Shown here in pieces: positions 1 through 12,142 of a DNA stretch of 64,000 nucleotides. The notes beneath the pieces were generated by a model. The model saw only the letters and a program-made list of their open reading frames with translations, searched no databases and was not told where the DNA came from. The stretch's first letter is position 1; every line of letters starts with the position of its first letter. Source of the DNA: Planctomycetota bacterium (GTDB taxonomy: Bacteria > Planctomycetota > J058); NCBI GenBank assembly GCA_023954375.1, contig JAMLIC010000017.1, positions 1-64,000 on the forward strand. Reading direction: 5' to 3'. Position numbers and translations under genes: made by a program.

Positions 1-430
1 GCCGGCTGGCGCAGCCGGCGCCGCGCCCGCGGCCGCCCGCCGGGGGCGCGCCGCCGCCCGCCGGGCGCGGCGCCCGCCGGGGCGGGGCGGCCGCGCCCGG
101 CGCCAGCGCCGCGCGCATGTGGGCGCGCGAGGCCTCGCGGCGCACCTGCGGGATCAGCACCGCCTCGACGGCCCGCCCGTCGGCCAGGGCGAGGAGGAGC
201 TTCTCGGTCCCGTCGGCGGCCTGGACCGCCTCCCGCACGGTCGGGAGGGCGGCCCCTGGTGCTCGTTCGTCCAGCGCGGACGCCAGCGCGCGCGCGAGGC
301 GGGGCGCCGCGCCGGGGCGGGGCGCCTCGCCGCGGTAGACCGCGCGCAGGGCGCGGCGGACCTCGGCCGGCGGGCCGTGGGGGGCGAGGGCCTCGACCCA
401 GGCGTCGATCGGGACGTCATAGAGGGACAC
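1..430 (-). CDS. rlmN: RlmN/Cfr-like radical SAM rRNA methyltransferase, N-terminal fragment
   Basis: Runs off the left edge; about 143 codons are visible from a GTG at 430. The translation has the RlmN N-terminal layout: a small helical domain (VEALAPHGPPAEVRRALRAVY), then the DGTEKLLLALADG and AVEAVLIP segment that precedes the radical-SAM cysteines. RlmN methylates A2503 of 23S rRNA and A37 of some tRNAs. The stretch between VLIP and the first cysteine is unusual: the family normally has a short CVSSQVGC-type link, but here there is an Ala/Gly/Pro/Arg-rich insert of about 35 residues before GCAS at the edge. The catalytic core lies outside the window, so activity cannot be judged. Divergent from the lipoprotein gene at 476. 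Confidence 0.6.
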   Translation of the reverse strand, partial: MSLYDVPIDAWVEALAPHGPPAEVRRALRAVYRGEAPRPGAAPRLARALASALDERAPGAALPTVREAVQAADGTEKLLLALADGRAVEAVLIPQVRREASRAHMRAALAPGAAAPPRRAPRPAGGGAPPAGGRGRGAGCASR

Positions 431-475
431 GCCCAGAGCGTAACGCGGGGGCCCCGTCGTGGTACGCTCCTGGCG

Positions 476-1795
476 ATGGCGCGGCCCGGGGGACCGACGG
501 GATGGCTCTGCGCGCTGGCCGCGCTCGCCGGCTGCGCCGGGGACCCGCCGCCGGCGCCGCTCGAGCCCGACGCGCCGCTCCCGCTGGCCGTCGCGCCGGC
601 CGAGCCGCCGGCGCCGCGGCCGCAGTCGGTGCGCGACGTGGCGCCGGGGGTCGAGGCGCTGCGCGAGGCCCTGGTGCGCGCGGGGGCCGAGCTGCCCGAC
701 CCGCTCGAGGGGGCGCCGCCGACCTTCGTCCTCCCCGGCGACCCCGAGGACCCCCGGCGGGCCTGCTTCATCCGCCTGCGGCGGGTCACGCTCGGCGGCG
801 AGTTCGACGCCTTCGATGACGAGGAGATCGTCGTCCGGGCCGAGGCGCGGGGCGTCCGCCACGAGCTCGGCGCGGCCACGCTGGACCTCCCCGCCGACCG
901 CGTCGAGACGTTCGAGCTCCTCGGGCCGGACTGGATCGAGGTGCCCATGGCGCCGCGCTTCGAGCTCGTGGTGTGGGTGATCGAGGAGGACGCGCGCCAG
1001 GAGGAGCTCGTGGCCCGGGCCGTGGCCCGCCTCGAGCCGACCGCCTATCCGGACGGCACGTCCCCCGTCGTCGTGCCGCTGGGCACGATCCGGGGCACCG
1101 CCTGGACCCTGTTCGGCGCCGGTCGGCCGTTCGCGATCGAGGGGGCCAGCGTCGAGCTGGCCGTCCTCTCGACCCCGCGGAGCGGCCGCGGAGACGGCGC
1201 CGCGCGGGCGCGGGCGGGGCTCGCGTCGACGCTCGGCCCGGTCACCGGACAGCACCCGCCGCGCACCGCCGCCGGGGCGCGCGCCGCCACGCGGCTGCTC
1301 GTCGAGCGCGCCGCCGCGGCGATGAAGCTCGCCCGGGCGGAGAACGACCCGGGCGCGCGGGCGCTCCTCGCCGAGCTGGCGGGGGAGGCGCGCCGCGTCG
1401 CGGTCCTGGCGACCGCCGCCGTGCTCGAGCCCCTGCCGGGCCTGCCCCGCGCCCTCCAGCGCCTCGACGAGGCCGCCGCCCGCTGCCCCCGCGACGACGC
1501 GGGGCGCCAGGCCCTCGTCGGCGGCTGCGGCCTGCTGGCCCGCGAGGCCGACATGCCGCTCGAGCCCGGGCGGGCGCGGCGCGCGCACGAGCAGGCCGCC
1601 CACCTCCTGCGGGAGGCCGCGGCGCTCTCCTCGGCCAGCGGCGGCCGCCCCGCGGGCGACCTCGCCCGGCTCATCCAGGCGCTCGGGGCGGTCGAGGGCC
1701 TCCTGCGCCGCACGGTCGTCGGCCTCGAGCACCGCGACGCGCTCGAGCGCGGGTGGGTGGTGCTGCAGACGCGGCTGCGCGAGGCGATGCAGTAG
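476..1795 (+). CDS. Predicted lipoprotein, unknown function
   Basis: 439 aa from ATG 476, chosen because it opens a short signal peptide ending in a lipobox (LAALAGC). Upstream in-frame codons would run through the divergent rlmN gene. After the cysteine comes a Pro/Ala-rich linker (about 25-50), then a beta-type region (about 80-240) with alternating hydrophobic and acidic residues, then a helical Ala/Arg/Leu/Glu-rich C-terminal half (about 260-439) that could be repeat-like. No catalytic motif recognised. The protein is probably anchored in an envelope membrane. It ends directly against the convergent PLP-enzyme gene, with no room for a separate terminator. Confidence 0.7.
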   Translation: MARPGGPTGWLCALAALAGCAGDPPPAPLEPDAPLPLAVAPAEPPAPRPQSVRDVAPGVEALREALVRAGAELPDPLEGAPPTFVLPGDPEDPRRACFIRLRRVTLGGEFDAFDDEEIVVRAEARGVRHELGAATLDLPADRVETFELLGPDWIEVPMAPRFELVVWVIEEDARQEELVARAVARLEPTAYPDGTSPVVVPLGTIRGTAWTLFGAGRPFAIEGASVELAVLSTPRSGRGDGAARARAGLASTLGPVTGQHPPRTAAGARAATRLLVERAAAAMKLARAENDPGARALLAELAGEARRVAVLATAAVLEPLPGLPRALQRLDEAAARCPRDDAGRQALVGGCGLLAREADMPLEPGRARRAHEQAAHLLREAAALSSASGGRPAGDLARLIQALGAVEGLLRRTVVGLEHRDALERGWVVLQTRLREAMQ

Positions 1796-2998
1796 CTACC
1801 CGCCCAGCATCCCCTTCGCCCGCAGCCAGTCGTCGTTGAACACCTTGCTCATGTAGCGGCCGGCGCCGTCGGGGAAGAGCGTGGCGATCCGCGCCGGGAA
1901 GCCGTCGAGCCGCCGGATCAGCTCGCGCACGCCCCACAGGGCGGCCCCGCTCGAGCCCCCGGCGAGGATCGCGTCGTGGCGGGCGAGGTCGCGCGCGCCG
2001 TGGAAGGCGTCGCGGTCCTGCACCGTGAAGACGTCGTCGATCAGGTCCCACTCGACGCAGGCGCAGAGCGACTCGTCGCCCAGGCCCTCGACGAGGTAGG
2101 GCGTCGGGGCGCCCAGGCGGCGCGCGCGGAAGTACTGCGCGAAGACCGAGCCCGCCGGGTCGACGGCGATCACCTTGATGCGCGGGTCGCGCTCCTTGAG
2201 GTAGCGGGCCACGCCCGAGATCGTGCCGCCCGTGCCCATGCCGGCGACGAAGTAGTCGACCTCGCCGTCCATCTGCTCCCACAGCTCCGGACCGGTCGTC
2301 AGGTAGTGGGCCTCGTTGTTCTCGCGGTTGTTGTGCTGGTCGGGGAAGTAGGCGCCCGGCGTCTCGCGGACGATCCGCTCGATCACGCGCGCGTAGGACT
2401 CGGGGTGGTCGGGCGGCAGGGCCCCGTCGACGACCTCGACCTCGACGCCGATCGCCCGCAGGGCGTCGACCTTCTCCTTGCTCGTGCGGTCGCGCACGGC
2501 GACCTTGCACCTGTAACCACGAAGGACCGCCATCATCCCCAGGCCCATGGCCGTGTTGCCCGACGATGCCTCGACCAGGGTCCCGCCCGGCGCGAGGCGC
2601 CCGTCGGCCGCGGCCCGCTCGACGAGGTGCTTCCCCAGGCGGTCCTTGACGCTGCCCATGGGGTTCATGAACTCGAGCTTGGCCCACACCTCGCCCGGGA
2701 AGCCCTCGACGACCCGGTTGAGGCGCACGAGCGGGGTCCGGCCGACGGCCTCGGTGACGTCGCGGCACACCCGCCGGTCGCCGCGCATCGCGCCCGCCGC
2801 GGGCGCCGGCGCGCCGGCCAGCGCCGCCTGGCCCGCCTCGAGGAAGCGCGCCCGCCAGCCCTCGACCTCGCCCGGGTCGAGGCCGTGCTCGCCCGCGACC
2901 TCCTCGACGGTCGCCTCGCCGCGGAGGATCGAGAGCACCGCCTCGGCCTGCCGGGCGGGCGTCCAGGGCTGCGGGCGCTTGAGGACCTGCGTGACCAT
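1796..2998 (-). CDS. HTH domain fused to a cysteine synthase / cystathionine beta-synthase-like PLP enzyme
   Basis: 400 aa. Residues about 8-65 (TPARQAEAVLSILRGEATVE and following) form a helix-turn-helix of the kind found at the N-terminus of IS3-type transposase OrfA. Residues about 85-395 are a fold-type II PLP enzyme: NPMGSVKDR carries the Schiff-base lysine K118, ASSGNTAMG is the substrate loop, and GMGTGGTISG is the phosphate-binding loop. HNNRENNEAHYLTTGPELW is closer to cystathionine beta-synthase than to bacterial CysK. Expected chemistry is beta-replacement on serine or O-acetylserine to make cysteine or cystathionine. No CBS (Bateman) domains follow. Divergent from ackA-pduL, 65 bp between starts. 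The HTH could be regulatory or a relic of domain capture; that part is inference. Confidence 0.85.
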   Translation of the reverse strand: MVTQVLKRPQPWTPARQAEAVLSILRGEATVEEVAGEHGLDPGEVEGWRARFLEAGQAALAGAPAPAAGAMRGDRRVCRDVTEAVGRTPLVRLNRVVEGFPGEVWAKLEFMNPMGSVKDRLGKHLVERAAADGRLAPGGTLVEASSGNTAMGLGMMAVLRGYRCKVAVRDRTSKEKVDALRAIGVEVEVVDGALPPDHPESYARVIERIVRETPGAYFPDQHNNRENNEAHYLTTGPELWEQMDGEVDYFVAGMGTGGTISGVARYLKERDPRIKVIAVDPAGSVFAQYFRARRLGAPTPYLVEGLGDESLCACVEWDLIDDVFTVQDRDAFHGARDLARHDAILAGGSSGAALWGVRELIRRLDGFPARIATLFPDGAGRYMSKVFNDDWLRAKGMLGG

Positions 2999-3063
2999 GA
3001 CCTCGCTCCGGACCTCTCATCGGCAGGAGCGGCGCTAGACTTGCGGGCCTGCGAGGGGGTCCC

Positions 3064-4872
<1,809 letters not shown>

Positions 4873-5211
4873 GTGGGCGACGCGCCGTTCGCGCCGCCCG
4901 AGTGCCAGGACTGCGCGGCCTGCTGCTTCGCGCCGCATGACCAGCACGTGCGCGTCACGGGCGACGACCACGCGCGCCTCCGGCCCGACGAGCAGGCGCG
5001 GCTGACGGTGTGGCGCGGCAACCGCTGCTTCCTGGCGATGGTCGACGGTCACTGCGCCGCGCTGGCGGTGATCGACGGCCGGTGGGGCTGCACGATCTAC
5101 GAGCGCCGTCCGCAGCTCTGCCGCGACCTCGCGCGCGGCGGGCCGGCGTGCCGGCACGAGGTCGAGGCCCGGCTCGCCGACGCGCGGCGGCGGCTGCCCC
5201 TGCTCGGCTGA
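4873..5211 (+). CDS. YkgJ-family cysteine-cluster protein
   Basis: 112 aa from a GTG that immediately follows the TGA of ackA-pduL, so the two are probably co-transcribed. The N-terminal CQDCAACC cluster and the downstream CTIYERRPQLCRD match the YkgJ/zinc- or iron-chelating family (CxxCxxCC near the N-terminus, IYxxRPxxCR near the C-terminus). Members probably bind a metal or Fe-S centre; the biochemical role is not established. Compact and cytosolic, with no signal peptide. Confidence 0.85.
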   Translation: MGDAPFAPPECQDCAACCFAPHDQHVRVTGDDHARLRPDEQARLTVWRGNRCFLAMVDGHCAALAVIDGRWGCTIYERRPQLCRDLARGGPACRHEVEARLADARRRLPLLG

Positions 5212-5281
5212 CCCCGGTGACAGGTCGCCCGCGCGGCCGGGTCGACTCGCGGCCGGGCGAATGCCTGAGGGACTCCATCGA

Positions 5282-5368
5282 CATGGTTCGAATCCAGGTG
5301 GCCACATCCGACCGCTCCCTCGTGGCCATGGTGTAACGGCAGCACGCCCCGGTCTCCCCGGGGAGGTC
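5282..5368 (+). tRNA. Candidate circularly permuted tRNA: 3' half upstream of 5' half
   Basis: 3' half, 5282-5306: T-stem CATGG, loop TTCGAAT, CCAGG, then acceptor strand TGGCCAC and A as base 73; no CCA is encoded. After 15 bases comes the 5' half, 5322-5368: acceptor GTGGCCA, T8, G9, D-arm GTGT-AACGGCA-GCAC (A14, G18G19, A21 present), G26, anticodon stem CCCCG/CGGGG around loop GTCTCCC (U33, anticodon CUC), then AGGTC as variable loop. The two acceptor strands pair 7 of 7. The D-arm pairs with a final T-G wobble. The T-stem has one A-G mismatch. No T-arm or acceptor 3' strand follows the 5' half, and no 5' half precedes the 3' half. The body looks like tRNA-Gln/Glu/Gly types. G32 and C37 are atypical, so a decayed or rearranged pseudo-tRNA is the alternative. 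Confidence 0.55.
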
Positions 5369-5471
5369 CCCTTCATCGACCGTCTCTCACCTCCTCGTCG
5401 CCCGGCGCCTCCCTCCACCACCCGGGCCCCACGTTTGCACCCGCTCCGCCCGGACCCCCGGAGGGACGCGG

Positions 5472-8195
5472 ATGGCGCGGAGCGCGAGGAACGGCGGCTC
5501 GTCGGCGGTGCAGGCGCCCCCGCGCCCCGCCGTCGGGGTGTGGCACACGCGTCCCATCCGGGACGTCTGCGCCGCCCTCGAGACCTCCCCCGACGGGCTG
5601 ACCGACGCGGAGGCGCGGCGGCGCCTCGAGCGCCACGGCCCCAACGAGGTCGAGGCGGAGCGCGAGACGCCCTGGTGGAAGGTGCTCCTGCACCAGGTGC
5701 AGGACCCCCTCATCTACATCCTCCTCGCCGCGGCGGCGGTGAAGCTCATCCTGCGCGCCTACACCGACATGGGCGTGATCCTCGCCGTCGTCGCCGTGAA
5801 CACCATCATCGGCTTCGTGCAGGAGCTCCGGGCGCGCGCCGCGATCCGCGGCCTGGCGCGCCTGAGCGCGCCCGTGGCCCACGCCGTCCGGGCGGGCCGG
5901 CCGAAGGAGGTCCCCGGCCGCGACCTGGTCCCCGGCGACGTGGTGCTCCTCGCCTCCGGCGACCGCGTCCCGGCCGACGTGCGGCTGGTCGAGGCGCGCG
6001 ACCTCGAGGTCGACGAGTCGGCCCTCACGGGCGAGTCGGCGCCGGTCTCCAAGCGCATCGCGCCGCTCGCCAGCGAGACGCTCGTCCCGGGCGACCAGGT
6101 GAACATGGGCTTCGCCGGCACGGTCGTCACGCGCGGGCGGGCGCGCGGCGTCGTGGTCCGCACGGGGGCCTCGACGGAGCTGGGGCGGATCGCCCACCAG
6201 ATGCGCGAGGTGGGCCTGACGATGACGCCGCTCCAGGCGGCGCTCGGGCGCCTGGCGAAGTGGATCGGCGTGGCCGTGCTCGGCCTCGGCGCGCTGGTCG
6301 TGGCGATCGGCCTCCTGCGGGGCCTGGAGGCGGGCGAGATCCTGATCGCGGCCGTCGCGATGGCCGTGGCGACCGTGCCTGAGGGGCTTCCGGTCGTCGT
6401 GACCGTCACGCTGGCGCTGGGCGTCCGGCGCATGGCGGCGCGGCGCGCGATCATCCGCTCGCTGCCGGCCGTCGAGACGCTCGGCAGCACGACCGTGATC
6501 GGCTCCGACAAGACGGGCACGCTCACGCGCAACGAGATGACCGTCCGCGCGCTGTGGCGGCCCGGCCGGCGCTACGCCGTCACCGGGGCGGGCTACGCGG
6601 CCGAGGGCGAGGTGCGCCTCGAGGACCGGCCCGTCCGCGGCGACGACGACCCCGGCCTCCGGCGGCTGCTCGCGGCCGGCGCCCTGGCCAGCGAGGCCGA
6701 CCCGCGCGCGCTCGAGACCGACCCGCCGGCCGGCGACCCGACCGAGCTGGCGCTGCTGGCGGTCGCGCCCAAGGCCGGGCCGGCGGCCCCGGCGCTGCGC
6801 GAGGCCCACCGCCTCGTGGACCTCCTGCCGTTCGAGCCCGAGCGGAAGTTCATGGCCTCGCTCGACGACGGGCCGGACGGCCGCTGGCTGCGCGTGAAGG
6901 GCGCGCCGGAGGTGGTCCTGGCCCGGTGCCGCGCGCAGCTCGGCCCCGGCGGCCAGGAGGAGCCCCTCGACGCGGCCGCGGCGCGCCAGGCCGCCGCCGC
7001 GCTGGCGGCGGAGGGCCTGCGCGTGCTCGCCATGGCCGAGCGTCGCCACGACGGCGACCGCGCCGACGAGGAGGCGGCCAGCGGGCTCGTGCTCCTCGGG
7101 CTCCACGGGATGGAGGACCCGGTCCGGCCCGAGGCCGTGGAGGCGGTCGCGGCCGCGCAGCGCGCCGGGGTGCGGGTGCTGATGATCACGGGCGACCACG
7201 TCGACACGGCCCGGGCGATCGGCGCCCGGCTCGGCCTGGGCGGGGAGGCGCTCGAGGGGCACGCGCTGCAGGCGCTCTCGGACGAGGAGCTGGACGCGCG
7301 CCTGCGCGACGTGAACGTGTTCGCCCGCGTCGCGCCCGAGCACAAGCTCCGGGTCGTGCAGCGGCTCAAGGAGCAGAGGCAGATCGTCGCGGTCACCGGC
7401 GACGGCGTGAACGACGCGCCGGCCCTGCGCGCCGCGCACCTGGGCGTGGCCATGGGCAAGAGCGGGACGGACGTCGCGCGCGAGGCGTCGGACATGGTCC
7501 TGGCCGACGACAACTTCGCCACGATCACCAGCGCCATCGAGCAGGGGCGGGTCGTCTTCGCCAACATCCGGAAGGTGACGTTCTTCCTCCTCTCGACCGG
7601 CGCGGCCATGCCCATGACGCTCGTCGTCGCCCTCCTCGCCGGCTGGCCTCTGCCGTTCGTGGCCGCCCAGATCCTGTGGATCAACTTCGTGACCAAGGCG
7701 CTCCAGGACGTGGCCCTGGCCTTCGAGCCCGGCGAGCCCGGCCTCCTCGACCGACGGCCGCGGCCGCCGACCGAGGGGGTCGTCACCCGCCCCATGCTCG
7801 CGCGGATGCTCGTCGTGGGCGTGATCCTCGCCGCCGGCACGCTGGCGGCGTTCTGGTGGACGCTCCGCGCCACCGACGACCTGGTGCTCGCGCGCACGGT
7901 CGCCCTCACGCAGATGGTCGTCTTCCAGTTCTGGCACGTCCTCAACTGCCGGTCGCTCGAGCGCTCGATCCTCCAGGTGCCGCCGCTGTCGAACCGGTTC
8001 CTCTTCGTGAGCGTCGTGGCCGCGCTGCTCGCGCACCTCGCCGCGCTGCACGTGGGCTGGTTCCAGGGGGTCTTCCAGACCGTCCCGCTCTCGGCCTGGC
8101 AGTGGGCCGTGATCGTCGCCGTGGGGACGCTCGTCATCCTCGGCGGCGAGCTCGACAAGTGGTGGTCGCGGCGCCGGGGCCGCGCCCTCACCTGA
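5472..8195 (+). CDS. P-type cation-transporting ATPase (P2-type, Ca2+-like)
   Basis: 907 aa. An N-terminal cation-ATPase domain (VWHTRPIRDVCAALE) precedes TM1-2 (LIYILLAAAAVKLIL; MGVILAVVAVNTIIGFVQE). Then come the actuator loop with LTGESAPV (TGES), TM3-4 with VPEGLPVVVTVTLALG (the PEGLP ion site of Ca2+ and related pumps), the phosphorylation motif SDKTGTLT (Asp346), the KGAPE nucleotide-binding motif, TGDGVNDAPAL, and four C-terminal TM helices. NPxD-type heavy-metal motifs are absent, so ion specificity is probably Ca2+, Mg2+ or another hard cation rather than Cu/Zn. Inner-membrane pump. Its stop overlaps the convergent GH65 gene by 8 bp. Confidence 0.93.
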   Translation: MARSARNGGSSAVQAPPRPAVGVWHTRPIRDVCAALETSPDGLTDAEARRRLERHGPNEVEAERETPWWKVLLHQVQDPLIYILLAAAAVKLILRAYTDMGVILAVVAVNTIIGFVQELRARAAIRGLARLSAPVAHAVRAGRPKEVPGRDLVPGDVVLLASGDRVPADVRLVEARDLEVDESALTGESAPVSKRIAPLASETLVPGDQVNMGFAGTVVTRGRARGVVVRTGASTELGRIAHQMREVGLTMTPLQAALGRLAKWIGVAVLGLGALVVAIGLLRGLEAGEILIAAVAMAVATVPEGLPVVVTVTLALGVRRMAARRAIIRSLPAVETLGSTTVIGSDKTGTLTRNEMTVRALWRPGRRYAVTGAGYAAEGEVRLEDRPVRGDDDPGLRRLLAAGALASEADPRALETDPPAGDPTELALLAVAPKAGPAAPALREAHRLVDLLPFEPERKFMASLDDGPDGRWLRVKGAPEVVLARCRAQLGPGGQEEPLDAAAARQAAAALAAEGLRVLAMAERRHDGDRADEEAASGLVLLGLHGMEDPVRPEAVEAVAAAQRAGVRVLMITGDHVDTARAIGARLGLGGEALEGHALQALSDEELDARLRDVNVFARVAPEHKLRVVQRLKEQRQIVAVTGDGVNDAPALRAAHLGVAMGKSGTDVAREASDMVLADDNFATITSAIEQGRVVFANIRKVTFFLLSTGAAMPMTLVVALLAGWPLPFVAAQILWINFVTKALQDVALAFEPGEPGLLDRRPRPPTEGVVTRPMLARMLVVGVILAAGTLAAFWWTLRATDDLVLARTVALTQMVVFQFWHVLNCRSLERSILQVPPLSNRFLFVSVVAALLAHLAALHVGWFQGVFQTVPLSAWQWAVIVAVGTLVILGGELDKWWSRRRGRALT

Positions 8196-10580
8196 GGCCG
8201 AAGCGGCGCGCCTCGCCGGCGCAGAGGTCGTGCAGGCCGCCCCGCACCCCGAGCCGGATCGGCCGCGCGTTCGACGGCCGGGCCTGCACCTCGAGCGCGT
8301 CGTGCGTGAAGCGCAGGTCGAGGGTCTGCCCGCGGTAGACGATCGTCATGCGCAGGCAGCGCAGCTCGTCGGGGAGGCGCGGGTCGAACCACACGACGTC
8401 GTCGCGGGTGACGATCCCGGTGTAGCAGCGCTGCACGAGGTCGACCGTGCCCGACATGGCGCCCAGGTGGATCCCCTCGGGCGTCGTGCCGCCCTGGACG
8501 TCGGCCACGTCGCTCTCGAGCGCCTCCTGGAACAGCCGCCACGAGCGCGGGCGGTCGACGCGGCTCAGGACCCACGCGTCGACGACGCGGCTGAGCGTCG
8601 AGCCGTGCGACGTGCGCCGCGCGTAGTAGTCGATCGTCCGCGGGATCACCTCGGGGTCGAAGGCGTAGCCGAGCCGCTCGAACAGCTCGCGCAGCCGCGT
8701 CGCCGAGAGGAGGTAGAAGAGCATGAGCACGTCGGCCTGCTTCGAGGCCTTGTAGCGGTTGGGCGTGTCGCCCTCGGCCTCGAGGATGCGGTCGAGGCGG
8801 TGGATGTCGCCGTACTTCGCCCGGTAGGCGCCCCAGTCGAGCTCCTCGAGCCGCTCGTAGCCGTCGAACTGGCTGATCACGCCGTCCTCGTGGAACACGA
8901 CCCGCATGCGCCGGCTGATGTCGTCCCAGCGCGCGAGCTCCTCGTCGCGCAGGCCGATCGCCTCGCGCAGCTCGGCGCGGCGCTCGTCGGGGAGGAGGTC
9001 GAGGGCCTGCCGCGCGCGGCAGAGCGTCCACACCGCCATGACGTTCGTGTAGGCGTTGTCGCGGAGCCCGGGCGCGGCCGCGCCGGGGAGGCGGGTGTGG
9101 AACTCGTCGGGGCCGACGACGCCGGCGATCGAGTAGCGCCCCGTCGCCGGGTCGAGGGCCGCCAGGCTCGACCAGAGCCGGGCGACCTCCAGGAGCATCT
9201 CCGCGCCGTGGTAGGCGAGGAAGTCGAGGTCGCCCGTGACCTGGTAGTACTCCCAGACGTTGTAGGCGACCGCGGCGTTGACGTGCCGCTGCAGGTGCGT
9301 CTCGTCGGGGACCCAGCGGCCCGAGCGGGGGTTGAGGTGGACGCGCTGCGTCTCCTCGCGGCCGTCGCTGCCGCTCTGCCAGGGGAACAGGGCGCCCTCG
9401 AGCCCCTCGGCGCGGGCGAGCGCGCGCGCCTCGTCGAGGCGGCGGTAGCGGTAGAGGAGCAGGGCGCGCGTCACCTCCGGCAGCCGCCAGTTGAGGAGGG
9501 GGAAGATGAACAGCTCGTCCCAGAACACGTGGCCGCGGTAGGCCTCGCCGTGCCAGCCGCGCGCGGGGACCCCGACGTCGAGGTCGGTCGTGTGGAGCGA
9601 GGCGGTCTGCAGGAGGTGGAACACGTGCAGGCGCAGGAGCAGCGCCGTGCGCTCGCCGGCGGCCGGGTCGGCCGCCTCGAGGGCGAGGTCGAAGCGCCGC
9701 CACAGGTGGCGCCACGCGAGCGCGTGGCCGGCGCGCAGGGCCTCGAAGCCGCCGGCGCGGGCCACGGCCTGCCGGGCGGCGAGCCCGGGCTCGGAGATCG
9801 CCCAGTCGCGCGACGTGCGCAGGGCCACGACCTTCTCGACCGTCACCGGCCGGCCGTCCTCGAGGCGCAGCGCGAGGTCGTGCGCGGCGCGGCCCGGCTC
9901 GACCGCGGCGCGGCGAGGGACGTCGATGCTCGCCCGGGTCCGCGCCGCCAGCGCCACCTCGAGGCGCGACTGCACGGTCCGCGCGCGGACGAAGAGGGTC
10001 CCGTCGTCCTCCGTCCGGGCGTCGAGCGGCTCGAGGTGACGACCGGCGAGGGCACGGTAGCGGGCGACGCCGGCGTTGACGACCTGCGCGTCGAGGCCGC
10101 TCCGCACCTCGACGGGCCCGCTCCAGCCCTCGGCGGTGAGCGTGAGCTCGAGGGCCGCGAGGTACGGCCGCCCCATGTGCACGAGGCGCCGCTCGCGCGC
10201 GCGGACGCGGCGCCCGCCCCCGTCCTTGAAGGTCACGTCGCGCACGAGGAGGCCCTCGCTCAGGTCGAGGACCTGCCGGTAGGCGAGCAGCTCCACGGCG
10301 CGCAGGTCGAACCACGGCCCGTCGGGTGCCAGCCGGAAGGTCAGGGGCAGCCAGTTCGGCAGGTTGACGAGGTCCTCGTTCTCGACGTCGCGCCCGGCGA
10401 CCTGCGAGACGAGCCGGTCGTAGCCGCCGGCCAGGTAGGTGCCGGGGTAGTGCACGTCGTCCGCGACGGCGTGGGCGGCCGCGCCGCGGGTGGCGAAGTA
10501 GCCGTTGCCGAGCGTGCACAGCGCCTCTCGCAGCCCCTCGGCCGCCGGGTCGAAGCCGTCGAACGCGAGCTCCCAGCCGT

Positions 10581-10584
<4 letters not shown>
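8188..10584 (-). CDS. Glycoside hydrolase family 65 disaccharide phosphorylase
   Basis: 798 aa from GTG 10584, placed to overlap the upstream HAD gene by 4 bp (GTGA). The N-terminal super-beta-sandwich (LCTLGNGYFATRGA, typical of GH65) is followed by the (alpha/alpha)6 barrel with HGEAYRGHVFWDELFIFP and VVGPDEFHTRLPG, where Glu494 is the predicted general acid. The C-terminal beta domain contains QGGTTPEGIHLGAMSGTVDLVQRCY. GH65 enzymes phosphorolyse maltose, trehalose, kojibiose or nigerose to beta-glucose-1-phosphate plus glucose, or are hydrolases. The linked beta-PGM domain argues for a phosphorylase. Specificity cannot be read from the sequence. Confidence 0.92.
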
Positions 10585-12095
<1,511 letters not shown>

Positions 12096-12142
12096 GCACC
12101 TACGATGCCCGACGGATGGCCCTGGGCGCGCCGCCGCGCGGC

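Noticed and set aside
5322-5395. Conventional tRNA starting at 5322
   Set aside because: No T-arm or complementary acceptor strand follows; the downstream TTCATCG does not form a T-loop with pairing flanks.
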